Below, piece by piece: positions 1 through 5,789 of a stretch of DNA of 13,114 nt; position 1 is the stretch's first letter; each line of letters starts with the position of its first letter. Below the pieces are notes generated by a model that saw nothing but the letters and a program-made list of their open reading frames with translations, did not search any database and was not told where the DNA came from. Source of the stretch: Bacillota bacterium. Its GTDB lineage: Bacteria; Bacillota; Clostridia; Christensenellales; Aristaeellaceae. Location: positions 1-13,114 of the forward strand of contig JAEYCB010000033.1 of NCBI GenBank assembly GCA_023404345.1. Direction: 5' to 3'. The position numbers and the translations under genes were made by a program.

Positions 1-97
1 GTCTTAATAGATAGCGGTAGAGCCTTGTGAAGATTTCCTCTTTGTTGTCCCTTGAATTTTTTCTGATTCTATCCAAAATCTCGATTGTTGGTTGCAT
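1..97 (-). CDS. ltrA: Group II intron reverse transcriptase/maturase, N-terminal 32 residues (partial)
   Basis: The minus-strand frame from the ATG at 97 begins MQPTIEILDRIRKNS and continues with NKEEIFTRLYRYLLR to the window edge. This matches the conserved N-terminus of LtrA-type intron-encoded proteins, which carry reverse transcriptase, maturase (domain X) and often endonuclease activities and drive intron splicing and retrohoming. The start is supported by an AGGGAGGAAA ribosome binding site at 114-105. In this intron class that site lies in domain IV, the maturase binding region. The remaining roughly 570-600 residues lie outside the window, so it cannot be said whether the protein is intact. 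Because the intron RNA is 5'-truncated, any protein made would lack a spliceable cis partner. Confidence 0.85.
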   Translation of the reverse strand, partial: MQPTIEILDRIRKNSRDNKEEIFTRLYRYLLR

Positions 98-372
98 TTG
101 AGGCTTTCCTCCCTAATCAAATTTCAATTTTGGAATGCAATAACTGTTCTCCTTCGTCTGGAATACAGGATATATTCCGTGAGAGTCGTTACTTCCCACA
201 AGACTACTATGAGAACTCCGTTGCCATATCGGATATTCAGCGTCATCTCCCTTGCCTTTCGAGGGCTTGGGATTTATCACCCACAGGGGGCATTTCGCAT
301 AGCTCGTTTGAGCATTCCGACTTAGGCAATCCCCAGTTAGCGTAATAAGTAGGCTTGATGAAGAAACGGATG
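1..372 (-). mobile_element. Group II intron fragment, 5'-truncated, runs off window
   Basis: Read on the minus strand, this stretch follows the RNA part of LtrB-like (bacterial class ML) group II introns as I recall them. It has CTAACTGGGGAT near 349-338, ACGGAGTTCTCATAGTAGTC near 221-202, ACAGTTATTG near 145-136, and TTGATTAGGGAGGAAAGCC just before the maturase start, corresponding to the end of domain I through domain IV. The first several hundred bases of a normal intron, including the GUGYG 5' end, are absent: upstream of about 372 the sequence is a pcfB-like gene remnant instead. The intron could therefore not splice at this end. The exact left junction is uncertain by about 10 bases. 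The downstream maturase, domains V-VI and 3' end lie outside the window. Confidence 0.85.
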
Positions 373-571
373 TTGCCGTCCGTGATCTCGCTGTTGGTCA
401 CGCCCTGCCCCTGCCCCACCATTTCCCTGCCCGTCTGCCGGTCCGTATGCGGGGCTTTGGCTTTCTGCCGGCAATGGGCTACTGGTGACCGCGCTTTTCA
501 GCGCTCGAACTGTCATTCTTAGTGGTGTTGATGACCACCGCCACCACCCGGTGGTCGATGTCTTTCTGCAT
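364..571 (-). pseudogene. Broken pcfB-like (DUF3801) conjugation gene remnant
   Basis: An AAAGGAG site precedes an ATG at 571. The first frame reads MQKDIDHRVVAVVINTTKN and stops at a TAG (481-479) after 30 codons. The neighbouring frame from about 479 to 364 then reads on with a QKAKAPHTDRQTGREMVGQG segment followed by VTNSEITDGNIRF. The two pieces resemble the start (HRVVAxxIxTTKLT) and the middle (HGKQTxKxLxxQGxGxxxIEITDxNIRxFE) of PcfB-family proteins, which sit just before the VirD4-like coupling protein in Gram-positive conjugative elements. About 20 residues between the pieces are missing, there is a frameshift, and the 3' end is replaced by intron sequence. It is not functional. The family assignment is from memory of the motif. 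Confidence 0.65.
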
Positions 572-619
572 GGATTCTCCTTTCAATGCTCGATCTATCT
601 ATCCATCCGTCCAAATCGG

Positions 620-970
620 CTACTGCATGCAGCTCGCAGTTTGCCACCAACGCTGCCAGTTGACTTCCGCCCGGGTAAAGCTTTCCAGCGTCATGGGCGC
701 GTTGTACAGCGCCGTTAGCAGCTACCTGCGGATATTGCGGATCGGGTTGGTAGTCCACTACATGCACAGAAGCACATACTCGACGTGCTCACTGGTGAAC
801 CGCCTAAGCTGTGCCTTGACCGTCTCGGCAAGACGTTCCTCTCCGCCCACGCTGAGCGTTTCTTTGCCGGAGCAGTGTGTTTCAGCTATCAGGACTACAA
901 GCTCGTTAAGCTGCGCGGCGCTCATGCGCGGTTCCTCCAGCAGCGCGTCATACTTGATCTGACATTCCAT
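620..970 (-). pseudogene. C-terminal remnant of DUF6017 replication-initiator-like protein, with two TAG stops
   Basis: The minus-strand frame reads MECQIKYDALLEEPRMSAAQ, then a LNELVVLIAETHCSGKETL region with GGEERLAETVKAQLRRFTSE and HVEYVLLCM, then TAG (760-758). It continues in the same frame as WTTNPIRNIRR, TAG (724-722), LLTALYNAPMTLESFTRAEV and NWQRWWQTASCMQ, ending at a third TAG (622-620). This is the C-terminal pattern of DUF6017, found on RepA-like initiators of Firmicute conjugative elements (IEYD, then SxHIEYVLDCMxxNTxxIRNIxxYLLTALYNAP). The N-terminal part is missing: upstream DNA becomes the zur promoter. No frameshift is needed, only two nonsense codons, one where the family has Tyr (RxYLLTALYNAP). 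Gene order with the pcfB remnant matches intact elements. Confidence 0.75.
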
Positions 971-1009
971 CCGCGCTCGCGAGCAGTTCAGCTCGTTCCT
1001 CCCCTCCCC

Positions 1010-1037
1010 TTGACAATATTTGCCGTTATGGTATAAT
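1010..1037 (+). promoter_or_regulatory. Sigma-A promoter of zur
   Basis: A perfect -35 TTGACA (1010-1015), a 16-base spacer and a perfect -10 TATAAT (1032-1037) lie 51 bases before the zur start codon. Transcription should begin near 1044. It is the strongest promoter match in the window and may drive part or all of the downstream zinc locus. Confidence 0.85.
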
Positions 1038-1071
1038 GAGATTCGTTCTCAAATTTTAAGAATCATTTTCA
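1037..1071 (+). promoter_or_regulatory. Probable Zur/Fur operator
   Basis: TGAGATTCGTTCTCA (1037-1051) is an inverted repeat TGAGA-N5-TCTCA that overlaps the last base of the -10 box and covers the predicted transcription start. A related copy, GAATCATTTTCA (1060-1071), matches GATTCGTTCTCA (1040-1051) at 9 of 12 positions exactly 20 bases downstream, so both would face the same side of the helix. Fur-family dimers commonly bind such AT-rich dyads, so autorepression of zur is the obvious reading. The site was not compared with a lineage-specific Zur motif. Confidence 0.6.
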
Positions 1072-1088
1072 AAAGGATGGGAACCTGA

Positions 1089-1499
1089 ATGATCGGCTAC
1101 CAGACCCAACAGCGCAACTCTCTTCTGGCCTTTTTTCAGGCGCATCCCGACCAATCCTTTACTGTGGACGAGGTAACGGCGCTGTTGCGGACCCGTCTGG
1201 GGGAAAATGCGCCTTCCCGCAGCACCATTTATCGTACCGTGGCGGGATTGGAAGCAGAACATGCCCTTAAGCGCTGTTTTCTGGCAGACAGGCGCAAAAG
1301 CGCCTACCAGTACCGCGATCCGCTGGCCTGTGCCGCTCACCTGCACATGCGGTGCGAGGCGTGCAACACCGTGGTCCATTTGGACCCAGAGGTTTCCGCC
1401 GCTGTGGCAAAGCTTCTGCATGAGTCATCAAACGTATTTTTGGATATGGGCAATACCACGCTGGTGGGCCGTTGCGAAAAATGCGGCCACACCGATTAA
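1089..1499 (+). CDS. zur: Fur-family metalloregulator, probably Zur (zinc uptake repressor)
   Basis: A 136-residue DNA-binding repressor of the Fur family. Residues 1-75 form the winged helix, with the recognition segment SRSTIYRTVAGLEAEHAL at 43-60. The C-terminal dimerisation domain holds HLHMRCEAC (H84, H86, C89, C92) and a closing CEKC (C129, C132), giving the paired CxxC structural zinc site typical of Zur/Fur/PerR. When metal-loaded it would repress transcription. Zur rather than Fur or PerR is inferred from context, because the next genes encode a zinc-binding protein and ZnuBC. The ATG at 1089 is preceded by AAAGGATGG at normal spacing and the length is typical. An operator-like dyad sits on its own promoter, suggesting autoregulation. 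The gene for a small membrane protein follows after 23 bases. Confidence 0.9.
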   Translation: MIGYQTQQRNSLLAFFQAHPDQSFTVDEVTALLRTRLGENAPSRSTIYRTVAGLEAEHALKRCFLADRRKSAYQYRDPLACAAHLHMRCEACNTVVHLDPEVSAAVAKLLHESSNVFLDMGNTTLVGRCEKCGHTD

Positions 1500-1522
1500 C
1501 ATACCGAAGGGAGGCGGCGTTC

Positions 1523-1816
1523 ATGCGCAAACGCAGGCTGTTAGCGGGCGTGTTCTGTGCGCTGTTAATTGTCGCCCTGATGGCGTCCGGCCTGTTTGTT
1601 GCCGCGCATGCACAGCACTACTGCACGGGAGACCACTGCCCCGTATGCGCGGTGCTGTGCGCCTGCATGGGGCTGTTGCGCCTGGCTGCCACCTTTGCTC
1701 TGCTCTCCCTCGTTGCCTGCGCCGCCCTTCATGCCGCCCGCTGGCGGCTGCGCGCGACGCGTTTTAACGGCTTCTTTGTCACGCTTGTCAGTCTGAAAGT
1801 AAAACTTTCCAATTGA
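1523..1816 (+). CDS. Small Cys/His-containing membrane protein of the zinc locus
   Basis: A 97-residue protein of unknown function. The ATG at 1523 is chosen because GGGAGG lies just upstream (1510-1515). The protein has a basic start (MRKRR), a hydrophobic segment at about 6-28 that could be a signal anchor, a short loop HAQHYCTGDHCPVC (H29, H32, C34, H38, C39, C42) followed by more cysteines (C46, C48), then a second hydrophobic segment at about 49-70 and a basic tail. The Cys/His-rich loop would face outside if the first segment is an N-in anchor, and looks able to bind a soft metal such as Zn(II). I recall similar short proteins with a CxGExCPxC motif near zinc regulators in Clostridia, but no function is established. 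It lies between zur and the zinc-binding protein gene, on the same strand. Confidence 0.7.
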   Translation: MRKRRLLAGVFCALLIVALMASGLFVAAHAQHYCTGDHCPVCAVLCACMGLLRLAATFALLSLVACAALHAARWRLRATRFNGFFVTLVSLKVKLSN

Positions 1817-1824
1817 GATATCAT

Positions 1825-1853
1825 TTGCCCAGCGGGAAATTTCCCCGTACTTT
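1825..1853 (+). promoter_or_regulatory. Possible second promoter with a palindromic operator ahead of znuA
   Basis: TTGCCC (1825-1830) and TACTTT (1848-1853) are spaced by 17 bases, and the spacer contains the perfect 12-base palindrome GGGAAATTTCCC (1834-1845). A repressor bound there would block the promoter. The -35 and -10 matches are only moderate, and the palindrome is not like the zur operator, so this is tentative. An alternative promoter is TTGTTT (1889-1894) with TAATAT (1911-1916). Confidence 0.3.
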
Positions 1854-1867
1854 TTCCGTTGGAGCGC

Positions 1868-1926
1868 GGCCGACTGCAACGTCGGCCATTGTTTCGGGTA
1901 CCTATTTTTGTAATATATCGGTACCC
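1868..1926 (+). promoter_or_regulatory. Paired hairpins in the znuA leader
   Basis: A 7-bp perfect stem GGCCGAC-TGCAAC-GTCGGCC (1868-1887) is followed by ATTGTTT, giving a weak intrinsic-terminator shape after the small membrane protein gene. A second inverted repeat, GGGTACC (1896-1902) with GGTACCC (1920-1926), encloses an AT-rich 17-base loop. The loop's CTATTTTTG (1902-1910) is itself complementary to CAAAAATAG (1941-1949), so two alternative folds are possible before the znuA ribosome binding site. This could be a terminator plus operator, or an attenuator; the sequence does not decide. Confidence 0.4.
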
Positions 1927-1967
1927 TGATTTCTCATACCCAAAAATAGCATAACGAGGTGTATTCT

Positions 1968-3449
1968 ATGTTTAAAAAGCTGCTTCTGATAATGTTGGCC
2001 TGCTCGATCGCGCTCGTTTTTGCCGGCACGGGCCTGGCCGAAAGCGACCGTCCCTTGCAGGTCGTGTGCACCACCTTTCCTCAGTACGACTGGGCGCGTG
2101 CAATTCTGGTAGAGAAAGACTCCGGCGTGGAGTTGACTCTGCTGTTGGACAACGGCGTGGATCTGCACAGCTATCAGCCCACCGCCGCGGATATTGCCCG
2201 CATTTCCGCCTGTGATCTGTTCATCTACGTGGGCGGCGAATCGGACGAATGGGTTGAAGAGGTGCTGGCCGCGGCGCAGAACCCGTCCCTGCACGCCCTT
2301 TCCCTGCTTTCCTGCGTGGAAGCACGAGAGGAAGAAACCGTAGAGGGCATGCAGGAAAGCGGCCATCACCACGATGCCGCCTTCACGTTGGAGGACATTC
2401 AAAACCGCACGCTGGAGGATTTTGGCGGGGAATGGGTTTCCCTTTGGCCCATGCTGGAGGCCGGTCAGCTGGACGCCTTTTTGCGCCACAAGGCCGGAGA
2501 GGCCGGCGACCCGGCCGTTACGGTGGATTCCGTTCGTGAAAAGTACACCGCCGTATGGGCGTGCGACGCGGTTGGCATTACCGTTGAGGGCGATACCATC
2601 TCCTTTGACTACGGCGACGGGCAACCTCCGCGCGTCTCCGAATACGCCTGCGCAGGCTATTCCGCCAAGGTCAGGGATGACGGCGAAATCACCGTGCGCT
2701 ATCAGTTTGAGGCTGTTTCCGGCGACGGTCCGCGCTATGTGCAGTTCAATGACCATGGCCATGAACCCGGCCCGGCGGAGCACTTTCATATCTATTTCGG
2801 CGACGGGGGCTTTGATGCGCTCGCGGATTCATCGACCCACCCGTTCTTTGTACCGGCTTCCCTCACCACGGAACAGGTGCTGGAAAGCCTTACGGAACAC
2901 GGCAGCCACGCTGAATACGACGAGCACGTATGGCTTTCCCTGCGCAACGCTCAGATCATCGTGCGCGCGATCTGCGAGGAGCTTTGCGGCCTGAATCCCC
3001 GCTTCGCGGAGGACTACACGCAGAATGCCGGGGACTATCTGGCCCAGCTGGAGCGTCTGGACGCTCAGTACCAGTCCGTTGCAGACCACGCTACGCGCCG
3101 CACCCTGCTCTTTGCCGACCGCTTTCCCTTCCGCTATCTGACGGAGGATTACGGTCTGGAATACTACGCCGCATTTTCCGGATGCTCGGCGGAAACGGAG
3201 GCCAGCTTCCAGACCATCGCCTTCCTCGCGCAAAAGGTGGACGAGCTGGACCTGCCCGTGGTGCTGGTGCTCGAGGACGGGGACCATGCCCTTGCCAGAA
3301 CCGTCGCGGCCAGCGCCGGCAAGGCAGACCTGCCCATTGCGGCCCTCAACTCCCTCCAGTCCGTAACAGCGGGCGACGTGCAGGCCGGAATCACCTACCT
3401 CGACGCCATGCGCGCCAATCTCGAGGTGCTGCGTCAGGCGCTCGAATAA
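1968..3449 (+). CDS. znuA: Zinc-binding protein ZnuA/AdcA with an internal ZinT domain
   Basis: A 493-residue exported zinc-capture protein for ZnuBC. After a signal sequence (about 1-24), residues 30-130 form the first ZnuA lobe, with TTFPQYDWAR and the ligand His67 in DLHSYQPT. At 132-136 GHHHD opens a complete ZinT domain (about 136-312), recognisable from LEDFGGEWVSLWPML, the KYTAVWACD segment and YVQFNDHGHEPG...EHFHIYFG, where H263, H272 and H274 match the ZinT zinc-binding histidines. ZnuA then resumes at EYDEHVWLSLRNA (ligand H320) and runs to the end. The usual third His (HDAFGYF) is replaced by Asp in ADRFPFRY. In AdcA the ZinT domain is C-terminal; here it is nested. The ATG at 1968 follows GAGGTG; a GTG at 1959 is less likely. 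C12 is a poor lipobox, so lipidation is uncertain. Confidence 0.93.
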   Translation: MFKKLLLIMLACSIALVFAGTGLAESDRPLQVVCTTFPQYDWARAILVEKDSGVELTLLLDNGVDLHSYQPTAADIARISACDLFIYVGGESDEWVEEVLAAAQNPSLHALSLLSCVEAREEETVEGMQESGHHHDAAFTLEDIQNRTLEDFGGEWVSLWPMLEAGQLDAFLRHKAGEAGDPAVTVDSVREKYTAVWACDAVGITVEGDTISFDYGDGQPPRVSEYACAGYSAKVRDDGEITVRYQFEAVSGDGPRYVQFNDHGHEPGPAEHFHIYFGDGGFDALADSSTHPFFVPASLTTEQVLESLTEHGSHAEYDEHVWLSLRNAQIIVRAICEELCGLNPRFAEDYTQNAGDYLAQLERLDAQYQSVADHATRRTLLFADRFPFRYLTEDYGLEYYAAFSGCSAETEASFQTIAFLAQKVDELDLPVVLVLEDGDHALARTVAASAGKADLPIAALNSLQSVTAGDVQAGITYLDAMRANLEVLRQALE

Positions 3450-3458
3450 CCATTTTCC

Positions 3459-3488
3459 GGCAGGCCGGGTGCATCCGCCCGGCCTGCC
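3459..3488 (+). promoter_or_regulatory. Intercistronic hairpin after znuA
   Basis: A perfect 11-bp GC-rich stem, GGCAGGCCGGG (3459-3469) with CCCGGCCTGCC (3478-3488), closes an 8-base loop. It begins 10 bases after the znuA stop. No T run follows, and the next ribosome binding site (AAGGAGG, 3494-3500) starts 6 bases later, so it is not a standard terminator. It most likely protects the znuA 3' end or reduces read-through, giving more binding protein than transporter. Confidence 0.6.
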
Positions 3489-3509
3489 CCTGCAAGGAGG
3501 GCATAGTGG

Positions 3510-4214
3510 ATGTCGGAGACATGCAAGCGCATCTGCGCGCTTATGCTGCTGATGCTTGTCAGCCGCCCGCTTCCCTGCGCGCCCGCGCGCGCGGAGAACG
3601 GCGGGGCGCAGGAGGTCATCGTGGAGGTATGCACGGAGAAAGGGCCGCTCAAGCTGCGCCGTGCGCCGGACAGCGGCGCGCGGGTGCTTGCCGAAATGCC
3701 GCGCGGAAGTCTGGCAACGGCGCAAAAGCATGACGACAGCTGGTACCGGCTGGTCTATGACGGGATGGAGGGCTATGCCATGGCGGAGTTTCTCACTCTG
3801 CATGAGGACCTTTCCCCCGACGCGCTCAACTACCATACCCTGCAAAACGGCGACTGCGGCGAGGAGGTAACCGCTCTCAAGCAGCGCCTGTCGGAGCTGG
3901 GATACTACCGCGAAGGCAGCAAAATGACCAATCGTTTCAATGATACGCTGATTCAGCGAATCAGGATGTTCCAGCGCCAGAACGGGCTGGAGGAGGACGG
4001 CGTCGCTACGCCTGCGCTACAGGCCCTGTTGTTTTCGGATGGAGCGCAGGCCAACACCGAGCCATTGCCTCAGGCCCCTACCCATTACCGCCGCACGCAG
4101 TCCTCATCCGACGGGGAGGACGGTACGCAGTGGAAACGGACCGTGTGCGAATGCTGCAATGGCAGGGGCTGTATCTGCTGCGGCTACACCGGCTGGGTCT
4201 GGACGCCGGATTGA
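3510..4214 (+). CDS. Secreted SH3-like/peptidoglycan-binding protein with CxxCxGxG tail
   Basis: A 234-residue exported protein. A signal peptide (about 1-28, ending PARA) is followed by an SH3b-type domain at about 36-97 (VEVCTEKGPLKLRRAPDSGA, then WYRLVYDGMEGYAMAEFL) and a peptidoglycan-binding PG_binding_1 domain at about 113-175 (GDCGEEVTALKQRLSELGYY, FQRQNGLEEDGVATPALQ). A polar linker leads to the unusual tail CECCNGRGCICCGYTG (213-228), two tandem CxxCxGxG-like units as in the DnaJ zinc-finger domain, carrying six cysteines. The wall-binding domains suggest it is held in the envelope; the tail suggests zinc binding or disulfides. AAGGAGG at 3494-3500 supports the ATG at 3510. It lies between znuA and znuC, so a role in zinc capture or in a zinc-sensitive wall process is inferred, not shown. 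Confidence 0.85.
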   Translation: MSETCKRICALMLLMLVSRPLPCAPARAENGGAQEVIVEVCTEKGPLKLRRAPDSGARVLAEMPRGSLATAQKHDDSWYRLVYDGMEGYAMAEFLTLHEDLSPDALNYHTLQNGDCGEEVTALKQRLSELGYYREGSKMTNRFNDTLIQRIRMFQRQNGLEEDGVATPALQALLFSDGAQANTEPLPQAPTHYRRTQSSSDGEDGTQWKRTVCECCNGRGCICCGYTGWVWTPD

Positions 4215-4230
4215 GGGAAGGAAGGTGCTC

Positions 4231-4947
4231 ATGATACAGTTGATCTGTCAGGACCTGTCGCTGGGGTACGCCGGCAGGGTCGTGTGCGAAGGCATTGATT
4301 TTTCTCTTTCTCAGGGGGATTACCTGTGCATCACGGGCGAAAACGGCACTGGCAAAAGTACCCTGATGAAAACGCTGCTGGGGCTGCAGTCTCCCCTGCG
4401 GGGATGCGTACGCCTGACGGGTGGCCTGAAACGGCGCGAAATCGGATATTTGCCTCAGCAGGGGCCGCTTCGGTGCGATTTTCCAGCCTCCGTGGAGGAG
4501 GTGGCGCTTTCCGGCTGCCTCAACCGCTGCGGCCTTCGGCCTTTTTATACCCGGGCGGAACGGATGACGGCCCATGCATGGCTGGAACGTCTGGGACTGT
4601 CGGGATTGCATGGACGGTGCTACCGCGAGTTGTCCGGCGGCCAGCGGCAGCGTGTGCTGCTGGCCCGCGCCCTGTGCGCCTCCCGCAGCCTGCTTATGCT
4701 GGACGAACCCGTATCCGGGCTTGATCCCGAAGCATCGGCGGAAATGTATGCCGCGCTGCGCCGCCTCAACCGGGAGGACGGCCTGACCATTGTCATGATC
4801 TCCCACGACGTGGCCGCGGCCGCCCGCGAGGCCGGGCGCGTTTTGCACCTTGGCCGCCGTCCGCTGTTTCTGGGCGCGGCGGCGGATTATCCTGCCAGCG
4901 CCGCAGGCGCGGCCTTTCTGGCTGCGGAAGGAGGGAAGCAGGGATGA
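4231..4947 (+). CDS. znuC: Zinc ABC transporter ATP-binding protein ZnuC
   Basis: A 238-residue cytoplasmic ATPase that powers zinc import through ZnuB. It carries Walker A GENGTGKST (36-44), a Q-loop (GYLPQQG), the ABC signature LSGGQRQRVLLARAL, Walker B SLLMLDEPVSGLD and the switch His in ISHD. Length and motif order are normal for the metal-type ABC ATPases (ZnuC/AdcC). The ATG at 4231 follows GGGAAGGAAGG; a GTG six bases upstream would add only two residues. It begins 16 bases after the SH3/peptidoglycan-binding protein gene, and its TGA overlaps the znuB start codon, so translation is likely coupled. The substrate is inferred as zinc from the neighbours, not from the ATPase itself. Confidence 0.93.
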   Translation: MIQLICQDLSLGYAGRVVCEGIDFSLSQGDYLCITGENGTGKSTLMKTLLGLQSPLRGCVRLTGGLKRREIGYLPQQGPLRCDFPASVEEVALSGCLNRCGLRPFYTRAERMTAHAWLERLGLSGLHGRCYRELSGGQRQRVLLARALCASRSLLMLDEPVSGLDPEASAEMYAALRRLNREDGLTIVMISHDVAAAAREAGRVLHLGRRPLFLGAAADYPASAAGAAFLAAEGGKQG

Positions 4948-5789
4948 CGGAAGGACTAATGGATATGCTGCGCGGCTATTTTCAATTTCCCTTTGTCAGG
5001 TATGCGCTGGCGGCGGGTGTGCTGATCGCGCTGTGTTCCTCCCTGCTGGGGGTTACGCTGGTGCTGCGCCGCCTGTCCTTCATCGGGGACGGGCTTTCGC
5101 ATGTGGCCTTCGGCGCGATGGCGGCCGCGACGGTTTTGAATGTTGCGGCGGACATGCTGGTGGTTTTGCCGGCTACCGCGCTGTGTGCGGTGGTGCTGCT
5201 GCGCGCCCGAACGCAGGCCGCCGTGCAGGCGGACGCCGCTCTGGCCATGCTGTCCGTGGCCGCGCTGGCGCTGGGCTATCTCATGCTCAACGTGTTTTCC
5301 AAGTCGGCCAACCTTTCGGGCGATGTGTGCTCCACGCTGTTCGGCTCCACCTCCATCCTTACGCTCACGGCGCTGGAGGTATGGCTGTGCGTCGGTCTGT
5401 CCGCTGCGACGGCCGGGGTCTTTCTCGTGTTTTATCACAAAATCTTCGCCGTCACCTTCGATGCGGACTTTGCCGCCGCCACGGGGGTTCCTTCGGCGGC
5501 CTATGACCTGCTGATCGCCGTGGTAGCGGCTACGGTTATCGTGCTGGCCATGCATCTGGTCGGCTCGCTGCTGACCTCGGCACTGATCGTTTTTCCGGCG
5601 CTGTCGGCCATGCGGGTATTCAAGAGCTACCGGGGCGTGGTGCTGTGCGCGGCGGTGCTGTCCGTGGCATGCGCCGCTCTGGGAATCGTGGCGTCCATTC
5701 TGGCCTCCACGCCCGTGGGCGCCACCATCGTCACGGCAAACGCCATAGCGTATGCGGCTTTTGGCCTGATCGGGAGGGTTGTGCGATGA
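4944..5789 (+). CDS. znuB: Zinc ABC transporter permease ZnuB
   Basis: A 281-residue integral membrane permease of the ABC-3 (ZnuB/AdcB/MntB) family. It has about eight hydrophobic segments, the conserved early motif RRLSFIGDGLSHVAFG that follows the first helix, and the late VGSLLTSALIVFPALSA segment that contacts the ATPase. It forms the channel through which zinc released by ZnuA crosses the membrane. Its start overlaps the znuC stop (ATGA at 4944-4947), and its own stop overlaps the next start in the same way (5786-5789), so these three genes are surely one operon. Length is typical and no key region appears missing. Confidence 0.93.
   Translation: MTEGLMDMLRGYFQFPFVRYALAAGVLIALCSSLLGVTLVLRRLSFIGDGLSHVAFGAMAAATVLNVAADMLVVLPATALCAVVLLRARTQAAVQADAALAMLSVAALALGYLMLNVFSKSANLSGDVCSTLFGSTSILTLTALEVWLCVGLSAATAGVFLVFYHKIFAVTFDADFAAATGVPSAAYDLLIAVVAATVIVLAMHLVGSLLTSALIVFPALSAMRVFKSYRGVVLCAAVLSVACAALGIVASILASTPVGATIVTANAIAYAAFGLIGRVVR

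Noticed and set aside
85..345. Plus-strand open frames at the left end (86 and 77 codons)
   Set aside because: They lie antisense to the group II intron RNA and maturase start, have no ribosome binding site and no recognisable product.
300..345. Possible intron 5' end at TATGCG near 303-298
   Set aside because: Intron-like sequence (CTAACTGGGGAT) continues upstream of it, so it is internal to domain I and not a GUGYG end.
2829..3845. Long minus-strand frame opposite znuA and the SH3 protein
   Set aside because: It is antisense to two well-supported genes and has no domain or start signal.
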